64,000 nucleotides of DNA from Petrolisthes cinctipes (Eukaryota > Arthropoda > Malacostraca > Decapoda > Porcellanidae): contig JAWQEG010000283.1 in the NCBI GenBank assembly GCA_033782935.1, positions 2,294,001-2,358,000 on the forward strand. The letters run 5' to 3'. The notes under the pieces were generated by a model, which was not told the DNA's origin, did no database searches, and saw only the letters and a program-made list of their open reading frames with translations. Both the position numbers and the translations under genes were made by a program. Below, in pieces: positions 50,301 to 63,700 of this stretch (positions within the stretch are counted from its first letter, which is position 1; every line of letters begins with the position of its first letter).

Positions 50301-52296
50301 GTGTTAGAGTATTTTCAAAATACAGGCCAAAAACATACTTAAAATCGATCTTTTAGGTGCCCAAAAGTCGATATGTGCATGCATCTTCTGTACCCGTTTA
50401 TATCTCAAATTCTGGCCCTAAACACCCGAAAATTCGATATTTTGGGGTCCCAGAAGCGATCTGTACATGCCTACTCCGTGTTAGAGTATTTTCAAAATTC
50501 AGGCCCAAAACATGCTGAAAATCGATATTTTTGGTGCCCAAAGTCAATATGTGCATGTATCTTCTGTACCCGTTTATATCTCAAATTCAGGCTCAAAACA
50601 CCCGAAAATTCAATATTTTGGGGTCCCAGAAGCAATCTGTACATGCCTACTCAGTGCTAGAATATTTTCAAAATATAGGCTAAAAACATGCTAAAAATCG
50701 GTCTTTTAGGTGCCAAAAAATCGATATCTCAAATTCAGTCCCAAAACACCCGAAAATTCGATATTTAGAGGTCCCAGAAGGTATCTGTACATGCCTACTC
50801 CGTGTTAGAGTATTTACAAAATACAGGCCAAAAACATACTGAAAATCGATCTTTTAGGTGCCCAAAAGTCGATATGTGCATGCATCTTCTGTACCCGTTT
50901 ATATCTCAAATTCTGGCCATAAACACCCGAAAATTCTATATTTTGGGGTCCCAGAAGCGATCTGTACATGCCTAATCCGTGTTAGAGTATTTTCAAAATT
51001 CAGGCCCAAAACATGCTGAAAATCGATATTTTTGGTGCCCAAAGTCAATAAGTGCATGTATCTTCTGTACCCGTTTATATCTCAAATTCAGGCTCAAAAC
51101 ACCCGAAAATTCAATATTTTGGGGTCCCAGAAGCAATCTGTACATGCCTACTCAGTGCTAGAATATTTTCAAAATATAGGCTAAAAACATGCTAAAAGTC
51201 GACATTTTAGGTGCCAAAAAATCGATATCTCAAATTCAGTCCCAAAACACCCGAAAATTCGATATTTAGAGGTCCCAGAAGGTATCTGTACATGCCTACT
51301 CCGTGTTAGAGTATTATCAAAATACAGGCCAAAAACATACTGAAAATCGATCTTTTAGGTGCCCAAAAGTCGATATGTGCATGCATCTTCAGTACCCGTT
51401 TATATCTCAAATTCAGGCTCAAAACACCCGAAAATTCAATATTTTAGGGTCCCAGAAGCAATCTGTACATGCCTACTCAGTGTTAGAGTATTTTCAAATT
51501 ACAGGCCCAAAACATGCTGAAAATCGATATTTTAGATGCCCAAAGTGCATGTATCTTCTGTACCCGTTTATATCTCAAATTCAGGCTCAAAACACCCGAA
51601 AATTCAATATTTTGGGGTCCCAGAAGCAATCTGTACATGCCTACACAGTGCTAGAATATTTTCAAAATATATGCTAAAAACATGCTGAAAATCGACATTT
51701 TAGGTGCCAAAAAATAGATATCTCATATTCAGTTCCAAAACACCCGAAAATTCGATATTTAGAGGTCCCAGAAGGTATCTGTACATGCCTACTCCGTGTT
51801 AGAGTATTTTCAAAATACATGCTCAAAACATACTGAAAATCGATCTTTTAGGTGCACAAAAGTCGATATGTGCATGCATCTTCAGTACCCGTTTATATCT
51901 CAAATTCTGTCCCTAAACGCCCGAAAATTCGATATTTTGTGGTCCCAGAAGCGATCTGTACATGCCTACTCCGTGTTAGAGTATTTTCAAAATTCAGGCC
52001 CAAAACATGCTGAAAATCGATATTTTAGATACCCAAAGTCAATATGTGCATGTATCTTCTGTACCCGTTTATATCACAAATTCAGGCTCAAAACACCCGA
52101 AATTTCAATATTTTGGGGTCCCAGAAGCAATCTGTACATGCCTACACAGTGCTAGAATATTTTCAAAATATAGGCTAAAAACATGCTAAAAATCGACATT
52201 TTAGGTGCCAAAAAATCGATATCTCAAATTCAGTCCCAAAACACCCGAAAATTCGATATTTAGAGGTCCCAGAAGGTATCTGTACATGCCTACTCC
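50301..52296. repeat. Four blocks, source of overlapping duplications
   Basis: Blocks start at 50301 (501), 50802 (501), 51303 (493) and 51796 (501). The first two, and the start of the third, recur 1,996 bp later; rare marks are AATCGGTCTTTTAGG, CAATAAGTGCATG and GAGTATTATCAAAATAC. The rest of the third block and the fourth recur 2,497 bp later; marks are TTCAAATTACAGG, CATATTCAGTTCC, TTTAGATACCC and TATCACAAATTC. The two offsets differ by exactly 501 bp, so copy 2 has one more trimer. Confidence 0.88.
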
Positions 52297-54793
52297 GTGT
52301 TAGAGTATTTTCAAAATACAGGCCAAAAACATACTTAAAATCGATCTTTTAGGTGCCCAAAAGTCGATATGTGCATGCATCTTCTGTACCCGTTTATATC
52401 TCAAATTCTGGCCCTAAACACCCGAAAATTCGATATTTTGGGGTCCCAGAAGCGATCTGTACATGCCTACTCCGTGTTAGAGTATTTTCAAAATTCAGGC
52501 CCAAAACATGCTGAAAATCGATATTTTTGGTGCCCAAAGTCAATATGTGCATGTATCTTCTGTACCCGTTTATATCTCAAATTCAGGCTCAAAACACCCG
52601 AAAATTCAATATTTTGGGGTCCCAGAAGCAATCTGTACATGCCTACTCAGTGCTAGAATATTTTCAAAATATAGGCTAAAAACATGCTAAAAATCGGTCT
52701 TTTAGGTGCCAAAAAATCGATATCTCAAATTCAGTCCCAAAACACCCGAAAATTCGATATTTAGAGGTCCCAGAAGGTATCTGTACATGCCTACTCCGTG
52801 TTAGAGTATTTACAAAATACAGGCCAAAAACATACTGAAAATCGATCTTTTAGGTGCCCAAAAGTCGATATGTGCATGCATCTTCTGTACCCGTTTATAT
52901 CTCAAATTCTGGCCATAAACACCCGAAAATTCGATATTTTGGGGTCCCAGAAGCGATCTGTACATGCCTACTCCGTGTTAGAGTATTTTCAAAATTCAGG
53001 CCCAAAACATGCTGAAAATCGATATTTTTGGTGCCCAAAGTCAATAAGTGCATGTATCTTCTGTACCCGTTTATATCTCAAATTCAGGCTCAAAACACCC
53101 GAAAATTCAATATTTTGGGGTCCCAGAAGCAATCTGTACATGCCTACTCAGTGCTAGAATATTTTCAAAATATAGGCTAAAAACATGCTAAAAGTCGACA
53201 TTTTAGGTGCCAAAAAATCGATATCTCAAATTCAGTCCCAAAACACCCGAAAATTCGATATTTAGAGGTCCCAGAAGGTATCTGTACATGCCTACTCCGT
53301 GTTAGAGTATTATCAAAATACAGGCCAAAAACATACTGAAAATCGATCTTTTAGGTGCCCAAAAGTCGATATGTGCATGCATCTTCTGTACCCGTTTATA
53401 TCTCAAATTCTGGCCCTAAACACCTGAAAATTCAATATTTTGGGGTCCCAGAAGCGATCTGTACATGCCTACTCCGTGTTAGAGTATTTTCAAAATTCAG
53501 GCCCAAAACATGCTGAAAATCGATATTTTTGGTGCCCAAAGTCAATATGTGCATGTATCTTCTGTACCCGTTTATATCTCAAATTCAGGCTCAAAACACC
53601 CGAAAATGCAATATTTTGGGGTCCCAGAAGCAATCTGTACATGCCTACTCAGTGCTAGAATATTTTCAAAATATAGGCTAAAAACATGCTAAAAATCGAT
53701 CTTTTAGGTGCCAAAAAGTCGATATCTCAAATTCAGTCCCAAAACACCCGAAAATTCGATATTTAGGGGTCCCAGAAGAGATCTGTACATGCCTACTCCG
53801 TGTTAGAGTAGTTTCAAAATACATGCTCAAAACATACTGAAAATCGATCTTTTAGGTGCACAAAAGTCGGTATGTGCATGCATCTTCAGTACCCGTTTAT
53901 ATCTCAAATTCAGGCTCAAAACACCCGAAAATTCAATATTTTAGGGTCCCAGAAGCAATCTGTACATGCCTACTCAGTGTTAGAGTATTTTCAAATTACA
54001 GGCCCAAAACATGCTGAAAATCGATATTTTAGATGCCCAAAGTGCATGTATCTTCTGTACCCGTTTATATCTCAAATTCAGGCTCAAAACACCCGAAAAT
54101 TCAATATTTTGGGGTCCCAGAAGCAATCTGTACATGCCTACACAGTGCTAGAATATTTTCAAAATATATGCTAAAAACATGCTGAAAATCGACATTTTAG
54201 GTGCCAAAAAATAGATATCTCATATTCAGTTCCAAAACACCCGAAAATTCGATATTTAGAGGTCCCAGAAGGTATCTGTACATGCCTACTCCGTGTTAGA
54301 GTATTTTCAAAATACAGGCCAAAAACATACTGAAAATCGATCTTTTAGGTGCCCAAAAGTCGATATGTGCATGCATCTTCAGTACCCGTTTATATCTCAA
54401 ATTCTGGCCCTAAACGCCCGAAAATTCGATATTTTGTGGTCCCAGAAGCGATCTGTACATGCCTACTCCGTGTTAGAGTATTTTCAAAATTCAGGCCCAA
54501 AACATGCTGAAAATCGATATTTTAGATACCCAAAGTCAATATGTGCATGTATCTTCTGTACCCGTTTATATCACAAATTCAGGCTCAAAACACCCGAAAT
54601 TTCAATATTTTGGGGTCCCAGAAGCAATCTGTACATGCCTACTCAGTGCTAGAATATTTTCAAAATATAGGCTAAAAACATGCTAAAAATCGATCTTTTA
54701 GGTGCCAAAAAGTCGATATCTCAAATTCAGTCCCAAAACACCCGAAAATTCGATATTTAGGGGTCCCAGAAGCGATCTGTACATGCCTACTCA
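52297..54793. repeat. Copy 2 of the 50301 segment, one trimer longer
   Basis: Blocks start at 52297, 52798, 53299, 53800 (493) and 54293. The 53299 block begins as in 51303 (GAGTATTATC) but continues as an A1-B-C2 trimer. The 53800 block begins as A2 (GAGTAGTTTC) and then takes up the 51303 pattern with the 8-bp deletion. The extra 501 bp therefore lies within homologous A monomers at 53299-53800. Confidence 0.87.
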
Positions 54794-55609
54794 GTGTTAG
54801 AGTATTTTCAAAATACATGCTCAAAACATACTGAAAATCGATTTTTTAGGTGCACAAAAATCGATATGTGCATGCATCATCAGTACCCGTTTATATCTCA
54901 AATTCAGGCTCAAAACACCAGAAAATTCAATATTTTGGGGTCCCAGAAGCAATCTGTACATGCCTACTCAGTGCTAGAATATTTTCAAAATATAGGCTAA
55001 AAACATGCTAAAAATCGATCTTTTAGGTGCCAAAAAGTCGATATCTCAAATTCAGTCCAAAAACACCCGAAAATTCGATATTTAGGGGTCCCAGAAGCGA
55101 TCTGTACATGCCTACTCCGTGTTAGAGTATTTTCAAAATACATGCTCATAACATACTGAAAATCGATCTTTTAGGTGCACAAAAGTCGATATGTGCATGA
55201 ATCTTCAGTACCCGTTTATATCTCAAATTCTGGCCCTAAACACCCGAAAATTCGATATTTTGGGGTCCCAGATGCAATCTGTACATGACTACTCAGTGTT
55301 AGAGTATTTACAAAATACAGGCCCAAAACATGCTGAAAATCGATATTTTTGGTGCCCAAAGTCAATATGTACATGTATCTTCTGTACCCGTTTTTATCTC
55401 AAATTCAGGCTCAAAACACCCGAAAATTCAATATTTTGGGGTCCCAGAAGCAATCTGTACAGTGCTAGAATATTTTCAAAATATAGGCTAAAAACATGCT
55501 AAAAATCGACATTTTAGGTGCCAAAAAATCGATATCTCAAATTCAGTCCCAAAACACCCGAAAATTCGATATTTAGAGGTCCCAGAAGGTATCTGTACAT
55601 GCCTACTCC
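54794..55609. repeat. A2-C2 dimer and 491-bp trimer
   Basis: Blocks start at 54794 (325) and 55119 (491). The dimer carries CGATTTTTTAGG, CATGCATCATCAGTACC and CACCAGAAAATTC, which recur at 56613 and 61736. The trimer has several changes seen only here: GCTCATAACATAC, GTGCATGAATC, CAGATGCAATC and CGTTTTTATCTC. With 54293 these blocks form a unit that recurs 1,819 bp later. Confidence 0.88.
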
Positions 55610-58600
55610 GTGTTAGAGTATTTTCAAAATACAGGCCAAAAACATACTGAAAATCGATCTTTTAGGTGCCCAAAAGTCGATATGTGCATGCATCTTCTGT
55701 ACCCGTTTATATCTCAAATTCTGGCCCTAAACACCCGAAAATTCAATATTTTGGGGTCCCAGAAGCAATCTGTACATGCCTACTCCGTGTTAGAGTATTA
55801 TCAAAATACAGGCCAAAAACATACTGAAAATCGATCTTTTAGGTGCCCAAAAGTCGATATGTGCATGCATCTTCTGTACCCGTTTATATCTCAAATTCTG
55901 GCCCTAAACACCTGAAAATTCGATATTTTGGGGTCCCAGAAGCGATCTGTACATGCCTACACAGTGCTAGAATATTTTCAAAATATATGCTAAAAACATG
56001 CTAAAAATCGACATTTTAGGTGCCAAAAAATCGATATCTCATATTCAGTTCCAAAACACCCGAAAATTCGATATTTAGAGGTCCCAGAAGGTATCTGTAC
56101 ATGCCTACTCCGTGTTAGAGTATTTTCAAAATACAGGACAAAAACATACTGAAAATCGATCTTTTAGGTGCCCAAAAGTCGATATGTGCATGCATCTTCA
56201 GTACCCGTTTATATCTCAAATTCTGGCCCTAAACACCCGAAAATTCGATATTTTGTGGTCCCAGAAGCGATCTGTACATGCCTACTCCGTGTTAGAGTAT
56301 TTTCAAAATTCAGGCCCAAAACATGCTGAAAATCGATATTTTAGATACCCAAAGTCAATATGTGCATGTATCTTCTGTACCCGTTTATATCACAAATTCA
56401 GGCTCAAAACACCCGAAATTTCAATATTTTGGGGTCCCAGAAGCAATCTGTACATGCCTACTCAGTGCTAGAATATTTTCAAAATATAGGCTAAAAACAT
56501 GCTAAAAATCGATCTTTTAGGTGCCAAAAAGTCGATATCTCAAATTCAGTCCCAAAACACCCGAAAATTCGATATTTAGGGGTCCCAGAAGCGATCTGTA
56601 CATGCCTACTTAGTGTTAGAGTATTTTCAAAATACATGCTCAAAACATACTGAAAATCGATTTTTTAGGTGCACAAAAATCGATATGTGCATGCATCATC
56701 AGTACCCGTTTATATCTCAAATTCAGGCTCAAAACACCAGAAAATTCAATATTTTGGGGTCCCAGAAGCAATCTGTACATGCCTACTCAGTGCTAGAATA
56801 TTTTCAAAATATAGGCTAAAAACATGCTAAAAATCGACATTTTAGGTGCCAAAAAGTCGATATCTCAATTCAGTCCCAAAACACCCGAAAATTCGATATT
56901 TAGGGGTCCCAGAAGCGATCTGTACATGCCTACTCCGTGTTAGAGTATTTTCAAAATACATGCTCAAAACATACTGAAAATCGATCTTTTAGGTGCACAA
57001 AAGTCGATATGTGCATGCATCTTCAGTACCCGTTTATATCTCAAATTCTGGCCCTAAACACCCGAAAATTCGATATTTTGGGGTCCCAGAAGCAATCTGT
57101 ACATGACTACTCAGTGTTAGAGTATTTTCAAAATACAGGCCCAAAACATGCTGAAAATCGATATTTTTGGTGCCCAAAGTCAATATGTACATGTATCTTC
57201 TGTACCCGTTTATATCTCAAATTCAGGCTCAAAACACCCGAAAATTCAATATTTTGGGGTCCCAGAAGCAATCTGTACAGTGCTAGAATATTTTCAAAAT
57301 ATAGGCTAAAAACATGCTAAAAATCGACATTTTAGGTGCCAAAAAATCGATATCTCAAATTCAGTCCCAAAACACCCGAAAATTCGATATTTAGAGGTCC
57401 CAGAAGGTATCTGTACATGCCTACTCCATGTTAGAGTATTTTCAAAATACAGGCCAAAAACATACTGAAAATCGATCTTTTAGGTGCCCAAAAGTCGATA
57501 TGTGCATGCATCTTCTGTACCCGTTTATATCTCAAATTCTGGCCCTAAACACCCGAAAATTTGATATTTTGGGGTCCCAGAAGCGATCTGTACATGCCTA
57601 CTCAGTGTTAGAGTATTTTCAAAATACAGGCCCAAAATATGCTGAAAATCGATATTTTAGATGCCCAAAGTGCATGTATCTTCTGTACCCGTTTATAACT
57701 CAAATTCAGGCTCAAAACACCCGAAAATTCAATATTTTGGGGTCCCAGAAGCAATCTGTACATGCCTACTCAGTGCTAGAATATTTTCAAAATATAGGCT
57801 AAAAACATGCTAAAAATCGACATTTTAGGTGCCAAAAAATCGATATCTCAAATTCAGTCCCAAAACACCCGAAAATTCGATATTTAGAGGTCCCAGAAGG
57901 TATCTGTACATGCCTACTCCGTGTTAGAGTATTTTCAAAATACAGGCCAAAAACATACTGAAAATCGATCTTTTAGGTGCCCAAAAGTCGATATGTGCAT
58001 GCATCTTCTGTACCCGTTTATATCTCAAATTCTGGCCCTAAACACCCGAAAATTCGATATTTTGGGGTCCCAGAAGCGATCTGTACATGCCTACTCTGTG
58101 TTAGAGTATTTTCAAAATTCAGGCCCAAAACATGCTGAGAATCGATATTTTAGGTGCCCAAAGTCAATATGTGCATGTATCTTCTGTACCCGTTTATATC
58201 TCAAATTCAGGCTCAAAACACCCGAAAATTCAATATTTTGGGGTCCCAGAAGCAATCTGTACATGCCTACACAGTGCTAGAATATTTTCAAAATATAGGC
58301 TAAAAACATGCTAAAAATCGACATTTTAGGTGCCAAAAAATCGATATCTCAAATTCAGTCCCAAAACACCCGAAAATTCGATATTTAGAGGTCCCAGAAG
58401 GTATCTGTACATGCCTACTCCGTGTTAGAGTATTTTCAAAATACAGGCCAAAAACATACTGAAAATCGATCTTTTAGGTGCCCAAAAGTCGATATGTGCA
58501 TGCATCTTCTGTACCCGTTTATATCTCAAATTCTGGCCCTAAACACCCGAAAATTTGATATTTTGGGGTCCCAGAAGCGATCTGTACATGCCTACTCCGT

Positions 58601-60732
58601 GTTAGAGTATTTTTAAAATTCAGGCCCAAAACATGCTGAAAATCGATCTTTTAGGTGCCAAAAAGTCGATATATCAAATTCAGTCCCAAAACACCCGAAA
58701 ATTCGATATTTAGGGGTCCCAGAAGCGATCTGTACATGCCTATTCCGTGTTAGAGTATTTTCAAAATACATGCTTAAAACATACTGAAAATCGATCTTTT
58801 AGGTGCACAAAAGTCGATATGTGCATGCATCTTCTGTACCCGTTTATATCTCAAATTCAGGCTCAAAACACCCGAAAATTCAATATTTTGGGGTCCCAGA
58901 AGCAATCTGTACATGCCTACTCAGTGTTAGAGTATTTTCAAAATACAGGCCCAAAACATGCTGAAAATCGATATTTTTGATGCCCAAAGTGCATGTATCT
59001 TCTGTACCCGTTTATATCTCAAATTCAGGCTCAAAACAACCGAAAATTCAATATTTTGGGGTCCCAGAAGCAATCTGTACATGCCTACACAGTGCTAGAA
59101 TATTTTCAAAATATAGGCTAAAAACATGCTAAAAATCGACATTTTAGGTGCCAAAAAATCGATATCTCAAATTCAGTCCCAAAACACCCGAAAATTAGAT
59201 ATTTAGAGGTCCCAGAAGGTATCTGTACATGCCTACTCCGTGTTAGAGTATTTTCAAAATACAGGCCAAAAACATACTGAAAATCGATATTTTAGGTGCC
59301 CAAAAGTCGATTTGTGCATGCATCTTCTGTACCCGTTTATATCTCAAATTCTGGCCCTAAACACCCGAAAATTTGATATTTTGGGGTCCCAGAAGCGATC
59401 TGTACATGCCTACTCCGTGTTAGAGTATTTTCAAAATTCAGGCCCAAAACATGCTGAAAATCGATATTTTTGGTGCCCAAAGTCAATATGTGCATGTATC
59501 TTCTGTACCCGTTTATATCTCAAATTCAGGCTCAAAACACCCGAAAATTCAATATTTTGGGGTCCCAGAAGCAATCTGTACATGCCTACTCAGTGCTAGA
59601 ATATTTTCAAAATATAGGCTAAAAATATGCTAAAAATCGATCTTTTAGGTGCCAAAAAGTCGATATCTCAAATTCAGTCCCAAAACACCCGAAAATTCGA
59701 TATTTTGGGGTCCCAGAAGCGATCTGTACATGCCTACTCCGTGTTAGAGTATTTTCAAAATACATGCTCAAAACATACTGAAAATCGATCTTTTAGGTGC
59801 ACAAAAGTCGATATGTGCATGCATCTTCAGTACCCGTTTATATCTCAAATTCAGGCTCAAAACACCCGAAAATTCAATATTTTGGGATCCCAGAAGCAAT
59901 CTGTACATGCCTACTCCGTGTTAGAGTATTTTCAAAATTCAGGCCCAAAACATGCTGAAAATCGATATTTTTGGTGCCCAAAGTCAATATGTGCATGTAT
60001 CTTCTATACCCGTTTATATCTCAAATTCAGGCTCAAAACACCAGAAAATTCAATATTTTGGGGTCCCAGAAGCAATCTGTACAGTGCTAGAATATTTTCA
60101 AACTATAGGCTAAAAACATGATAAAAATCGATCTTTTAGGTGCCAAAAAGTCGATATCTCAAATTCAGTCCCAAAACACCCGAAAATTCGATATTTAGGG
60201 GTCCCAAAAGCGATCTGTACATGCCTACTCCGTGTTAGAGTATTTTCAAAATACATGATCAAAACATACTGAAAATCGATCTTTTAGGTGCAAAAAAGTC
60301 GATATGTGCATGCATCTTCAGTACCCGTTTATATCTCAAATTCTGGCCATAAACACCCGAAAATTCGATATTTTGGGGTCCCAGAAGCAATCTGTACATG
60401 CCTACTCAGTGTTAGAGTATTTTCAAAATACAGGCCCAAAACATGCTGAAAATCGATATTTTAGATGCCCAAAGTCAATATGTGCATGTATCTTCTGTAC
60501 CCGTTTATATCTCAAATTCAGGCTCAAAACACCCGAAAATTCAATATTTTTGGGTCCCAGAAGCAATCTGTACATGCCTACACAGTGCTAGAATATTTTC
60601 AAAATATAGGCTAAAAACATGCTAAAAATCGACATTTTAGGTGCCAAAAAATCGATATCTCAAATTCAGTCCCAAAACACCCGAAAATTCGATATTTAGA
60701 GGTCCCAGAAGGTATCTGTACATGCCTACTCC
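55610..60732. repeat. 5,123-bp super-repeat, copy 1
   Basis: Blocks start at 55610 (502, A-A-C), 56112 (501), 56613 (324), 56937 (491), 57428 (493), 57921 (501), 58422 (325), 58747 (493), 59240 (501), 59741 (491) and 60232 (501). The 55610 block has two A monomers and no B; the second has GAGTATTATC. The 58422 block joins A1 to a B/C hybrid (TATTTTTAAAATTCAGGCCC followed by GGTGCCAAAAAGTCG). Blocks from 55610 to at least 59240 are repeated from 60733 onward. Confidence 0.91.
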
Positions 60733-63700
60733 GTGTTAGAGTATTTTCAAAATACAGGCCAAAAACATACTGAAAATCTATCTTTTAGGTGCCCAAAAGT
60801 CGATATGTGCATGCATCTTCTGTACCCGTTTATATCTCAAATTCTGGCCCTAAACACCCGAAAATTCAATATTTTCGGGTCCCAGAAGCAATCTGTACAT
60901 GCCTACTCCGTGTTAGAGTATTATCAAAATACAGGCCAAAAACATACTGAAAATCGATCTTTTAGGTGCCCAAAAGTCGATATGTGCATGCATCTTCTGT
61001 ACCCGTTTATATCTCAAATTCTGGCCCTAAACACCTGAAAATTCGATATTTTGGGGTCCCAGAAGCGATCTGTACATGCCTACACAGTGCTAGAATATTT
61101 TCAAAATATATGCTAAAAACATGCTAAAAATCGACATTTTAGGTGCCAAAAAATCGATATCTCATATTCAGTTCCAAAACACCCGAAAATTCGATATTTA
61201 GAGGTCCCAGAAGGTATCTGTACATGCCTACTCCGTGTTAGAGTATTTTCAAAATACAGGACAAAAACATACTTAAAATCGATCTTTTAGGTGTCCAAAA
61301 GTCGATATGTGCATGCATCTTCAGTACCCGTTTATATCTCAAATTCTGGCCCTAAACACCCGAAAATTCGATATTTTGTGGTCCCAGAAGCGATCTGTAC
61401 ATGCCTACTCCGTGTTAGAGTATTTTCAAAATTCAGGCCCAAAACATGCTGAAAATCGATATTTTAGATACCCAAAGTCAATATGTGCATGTATCTTCTG
61501 TACCCGTTTATATCACAAATTCAGGCTCAAAACACCCGAAATTTCAATATTTTGGGGTCCCAGAAGCAATCTGTACATGCCTACTCAGTGCTAGAATATT
61601 TTCAAAATATAGGCTAAAAACATGCTAAAAATCGATCTTTTAGGTGCCAAAAAGTCGATATCTCAAATTCAGTCCCAAAACACCCGAAAATTCGATATTT
61701 AGGGATCCCAGAAGCGATCTGTACATGCCTACTCAGTGTTAGAGTATTTTCAAAATACATGCTCAAAACATACTGAAAATCGATTTTTTAGGTGCACAAA
61801 AATCGATATGTGCATGCATCATCAGTACCCGTTTATATCTCAAATTCAGGCTCAAAACACCAGAAAATTCAATATTTTGGGGTCCCAGAAGCAATCTGTA
61901 CATGCCTACTCAGTGCTAGAATATTTTCAAAATATAGGCTAAAAACATGCTAAAAATCGATCTTTTAGGTGCCAAAAAGTCGATATCTCAAATTCAGTCC
62001 CAAAACACCCGAAAATTCGATATTTAGGGGTCCCAGAAGCGATCTGTACATGCCTACTCCGTGTTAGAGTATTTTCAAAATACATGCTCAAAACATACTG
62101 AAAATCGATCTTTTAGGTGCACAAAAGTCGATATGTGCATGCATCTTCAGTACCCGTTTATATCTCAAATTCTGGCCCTAAACACCCGAAAATTCGATAT
62201 TTTGGGGTCCCAGAAGCAATCTGTACATGACTACTCAGTGTTAGAGTATTTTCAAAATACAGGCCCAAAACATGCTGAAAATCGATATTTTTGGTGCCCA
62301 AAGTCAATATGTACATGTATCTTCTGTACCCGTTTATATCTCAAATTCAGGCTCAAAACACCCGAAAATTCAATATTTTGGGGTCCCAGAAGCAATCTGT
62401 ACAGTGCTAGAATATTTTCAAAATATAGGCTAAAAACATGCTAAAAATCGACATTTTAGGTGCCAAAAAATCGATATCTCAAATTCAGTCCCAAAACACC
62501 CGAAAATTCGATATTTAGAGGTCCCAGAAGGTATCTGTACATGCCTACTCCGTGTTAGAGTATTTTCAAAATACAGGCCAAAAACATACTGAAAATCGAT
62601 CTTTTAGGTGCCCAAAAGTCGATATGTGCATGCATCTTCTGTACCCGTTTATATCTCAAATTCTGGCCCTAAACACCCGAAAATTTGATATTTTGGGGTC
62701 CCAGAAGCGATCTGTACATGCCTACTCAGTGTTAGAGTATTTTCAAAATACAGGCCCAAAACATGCTGAAAATCGATATTTTAGATGCCCAAAGTGCATG
62801 TATCTTCTGTACCCGTTTATAACTCAAATTCAGGCTCAAAACACCCGAAAATTCAATATTTTGGGGTCCCAGAAGCAATCTGTACATGCCTACTCAGTGC
62901 TAGAATATTTTCAAAATATAGGCTAAAAACATGCTAAAAATCGACATTTTAGGTGCCAAAAAATCGATATCTCAAATTCAGTCCCAAAACACCCGAAAAT
63001 TCGATATTTAGAGGTCCCAGAAGGTATCTGTACATGCCTACTCCGTGTTAGAGTATTTTCAAAATACAGGCCAAAAACATACTGAAAATCGATCTTTTAG
63101 GTGCCCAAAAGTCGATATGTGCATGCATCTTCTGTACCCGTTTATATCTCAAATTCTGGCCCTAAACACCCGAAAATTTGATATTTTGGGGTCCCAGAAG
63201 CGATCTGTACATGCCTACTCCGTGTTAGAGTATTTTTAAAATTCAGGCCCAAAACATGCTGAAAATCGATCTTTTAGGTGCCAAAAAGTCGATATATCAA
63301 ATTCAGTCCCAAAACACCCGAAAATTCGATATTTAGGGGTCCCAGAAGCGATCTGTACATGCCTATTCCGTGTTAGAGTATTTTCAAAATACATGCTTAA
63401 AACATACTGAAAATCGATCTTTTAGGTGCACAAAAGTCGATATGTGCATGCATCTTCTGTACCCGTTTATATCTCAAATTCAGGCTCAAAACACCCGAAA
63501 ATTCAATATTTTGGGGTCCCAGAAGCAATCTGTACATGCCTACTCAGTGTTAGAGTATTTTCAAAATACAGGCCCAAAACATGCTGAAAATCGATATTTT
63601 TGATGCCCAAAGTGCATGTATCTTCTGTACCCGTTTATATCTCAAATTCAGGCTCAAAACAACCGAAAATTCAATATTTTGGGGTCCCAGAAGCAATCTG

